NCBI GenBank assembly: GCA_016210425.1
Contig: JACQUE010000039.1
Span: 1-5,035 of the forward strand
Direction: 5' to 3'
Length of the DNA stretch: 5,035 nucleotides
Source of the DNA: Chloroflexota bacterium
GTDB lineage: Bacteria > Chloroflexota > Dehalococcoidia > JACQUE01
Every line of letters starts with the position of its first letter. The first letter of the stretch is position 1. A model generated the notes under the pieces. That model was not told the origin of the DNA. It did no database searches and saw only the letters and a program-made list of their open reading frames with translations. This document shows, piece after piece, positions 4,350 through 5,035 of this stretch. A program made the translations under genes and the position numbers.

Positions 4350-5035
4350 ATGGACAGGATAATGGAGTCGATGCAGGAATCGGAGGCTGGGACTACTCAG
4401 GAGATTAAAGCCGCGGACAGAGGATCTGCCAAAAGGGCCATCAGGGAGCTGCTGGAGACGGTAGTCCTGGCGGTCCTAATATTCTTCCTGGTCCGAACTC
4501 TGGTCCAGAACTTCAAGGTTGAAGGCTCCAGCATGGAGCCTGGCCTTTCCTCAGGCCAGTACCTTATCGTCAATAAGATCCTCTATATCCGCTTCAATAC
4601 CGCCAAGCTATCGCGCTTCGTCCCCTTCATCGGCGGTAAAGGCCAGGCCTACTTCTATCCGTTCCACCCCCCACGCAAGGGCGATGTGATTGTCTTCCGT
4701 TTCCCCCAGAACCAGAGCCGCGATTTCATCAAACGTGTGATCGCAACGCCAGGCGACACGGTGGAGATCCGGCATGGCCAAGTGCTGGTAAACGGCTATC
4801 CGCTGGAGGAGCCATACGTGACCTCTAAGGGCGATGCGACACGCCCGCCCGAGGTAATCCCACCCGATAACTACTTTGTCCTGGGCGATAACCGCAACAA
4901 CAGCAGCGACAGCCGCATGTGGGGTCTAGTACCCCGCAGCTACATCGTCGGCAAAGCCTGGCTGCGTTACTGGCCCTTTCGCGATTGGGGCTTTATAAAG
5001 GACTATCCGCTATCCTCCGGACTAGGCACAGAATA
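4350..5035 (+). CDS. lepB: Signal peptidase I, truncated at or next to its end by the window edge
   Basis: Type I signal peptidase cuts signal peptides from secreted proteins at the outer face of the cytoplasmic membrane. 228 complete residues are visible. A polar cytoplasmic N-terminus (1-33) is followed by one membrane helix (about 34-51) and the S26 peptidase domain. EGSSMEP carries the nucleophile Ser61, DFIKRVIATPGD the general base Lys128, and VLGDNRNNSSDSRMWGLVP (177-195) is conserved box E. A single membrane helix is typical of Gram-positive-type enzymes. The frame is open to the window edge, where the last two bases are TA; because the protein is already at a normal full length, this may well be the start of a TAA or TAG stop. 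The ATG at 4350 is preferred, with GGAG at 4337-4340 and 4342-4345; in-frame ATGs at 4362 and 4371 are alternatives. Divergent from the sigma gene. Confidence 0.95.
   Translation, partial: MDRIMESMQESEAGTTQEIKAADRGSAKRAIRELLETVVLAVLIFFLVRTLVQNFKVEGSSMEPGLSSGQYLIVNKILYIRFNTAKLSRFVPFIGGKGQAYFYPFHPPRKGDVIVFRFPQNQSRDFIKRVIATPGDTVEIRHGQVLVNGYPLEEPYVTSKGDATRPPEVIPPDNYFVLGDNRNNSSDSRMWGLVPRSYIVGKAWLRYWPFRDWGFIKDYPLSSGLGTE

Noticed and set aside
4268..4408. A 46-codon plus-strand frame overlapping the lepB start.
   Set aside because: No well-placed ribosome binding site, it overlaps the better-supported lepB start in another frame, and the proposed promoter lies within it.

Overview
The window is GC-rich, densely coded bacterial chromosome with six genes: five on the minus strand and one, cut by the right edge, on the plus strand. 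No mobile element, CRISPR array, tRNA or rRNA is visible. The style of the sigma factor (an FRGG..WLLRIA.N...DELRKR-type region 2), the signal peptidase I (VNKILY-type) and the RibD and 2TM proteins suggests a Chloroflexota bacterium, possibly Dehalococcoidia-like. That is inference from remembered family style and is only moderately secure.

Right part (about 2005-5035) looks like an envelope-stress and secretion block. On the minus strand lie an ECF sigma factor (3590-4171), its membrane-bound zinc-finger anti-sigma factor (2863-3570), and a SIMPL/DUF541 (YggE-like) lipoprotein (2005-2799). A GGAAC-N17-CGTC element, the classic ECF-type promoter layout, sits between the anti-sigma stop and the lipoprotein start. 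The lipoprotein is therefore a likely direct target of the neighbouring sigma factor. Divergent from the sigma gene, on the plus strand, is a type I signal peptidase (4350 to the window edge) with its serine-lysine dyad intact. The two are separated by 178 bp that contain a sigma70-like promoter, a short palindrome and three copies of TAGAGCA.

Left part (1-1977) is a riboflavin biosynthesis operon on the minus strand: a bifunctional RibD deaminase/reductase (767-1918), a small 2TM-domain membrane protein overlapping the end of ribD by 10 bp (444-776), and riboflavin synthase (1-425, C-terminal end outside the window). A sigma70-like promoter with a 17-bp spacer lies just upstream of ribD and is overlaid by two adjacent inverted repeats. 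No FMN riboswitch fits in the 86-bp leader region. The longest non-coding stretch in the window is the 178 bp at 4172-4349.

No wholly new system is evident. The most interesting points are the sigma/anti-sigma/SIMPL-lipoprotein module with its own ECF-type promoter, the 2TM membrane protein translationally coupled inside a riboflavin operon, and the repeat structures in the two regulatory gaps.
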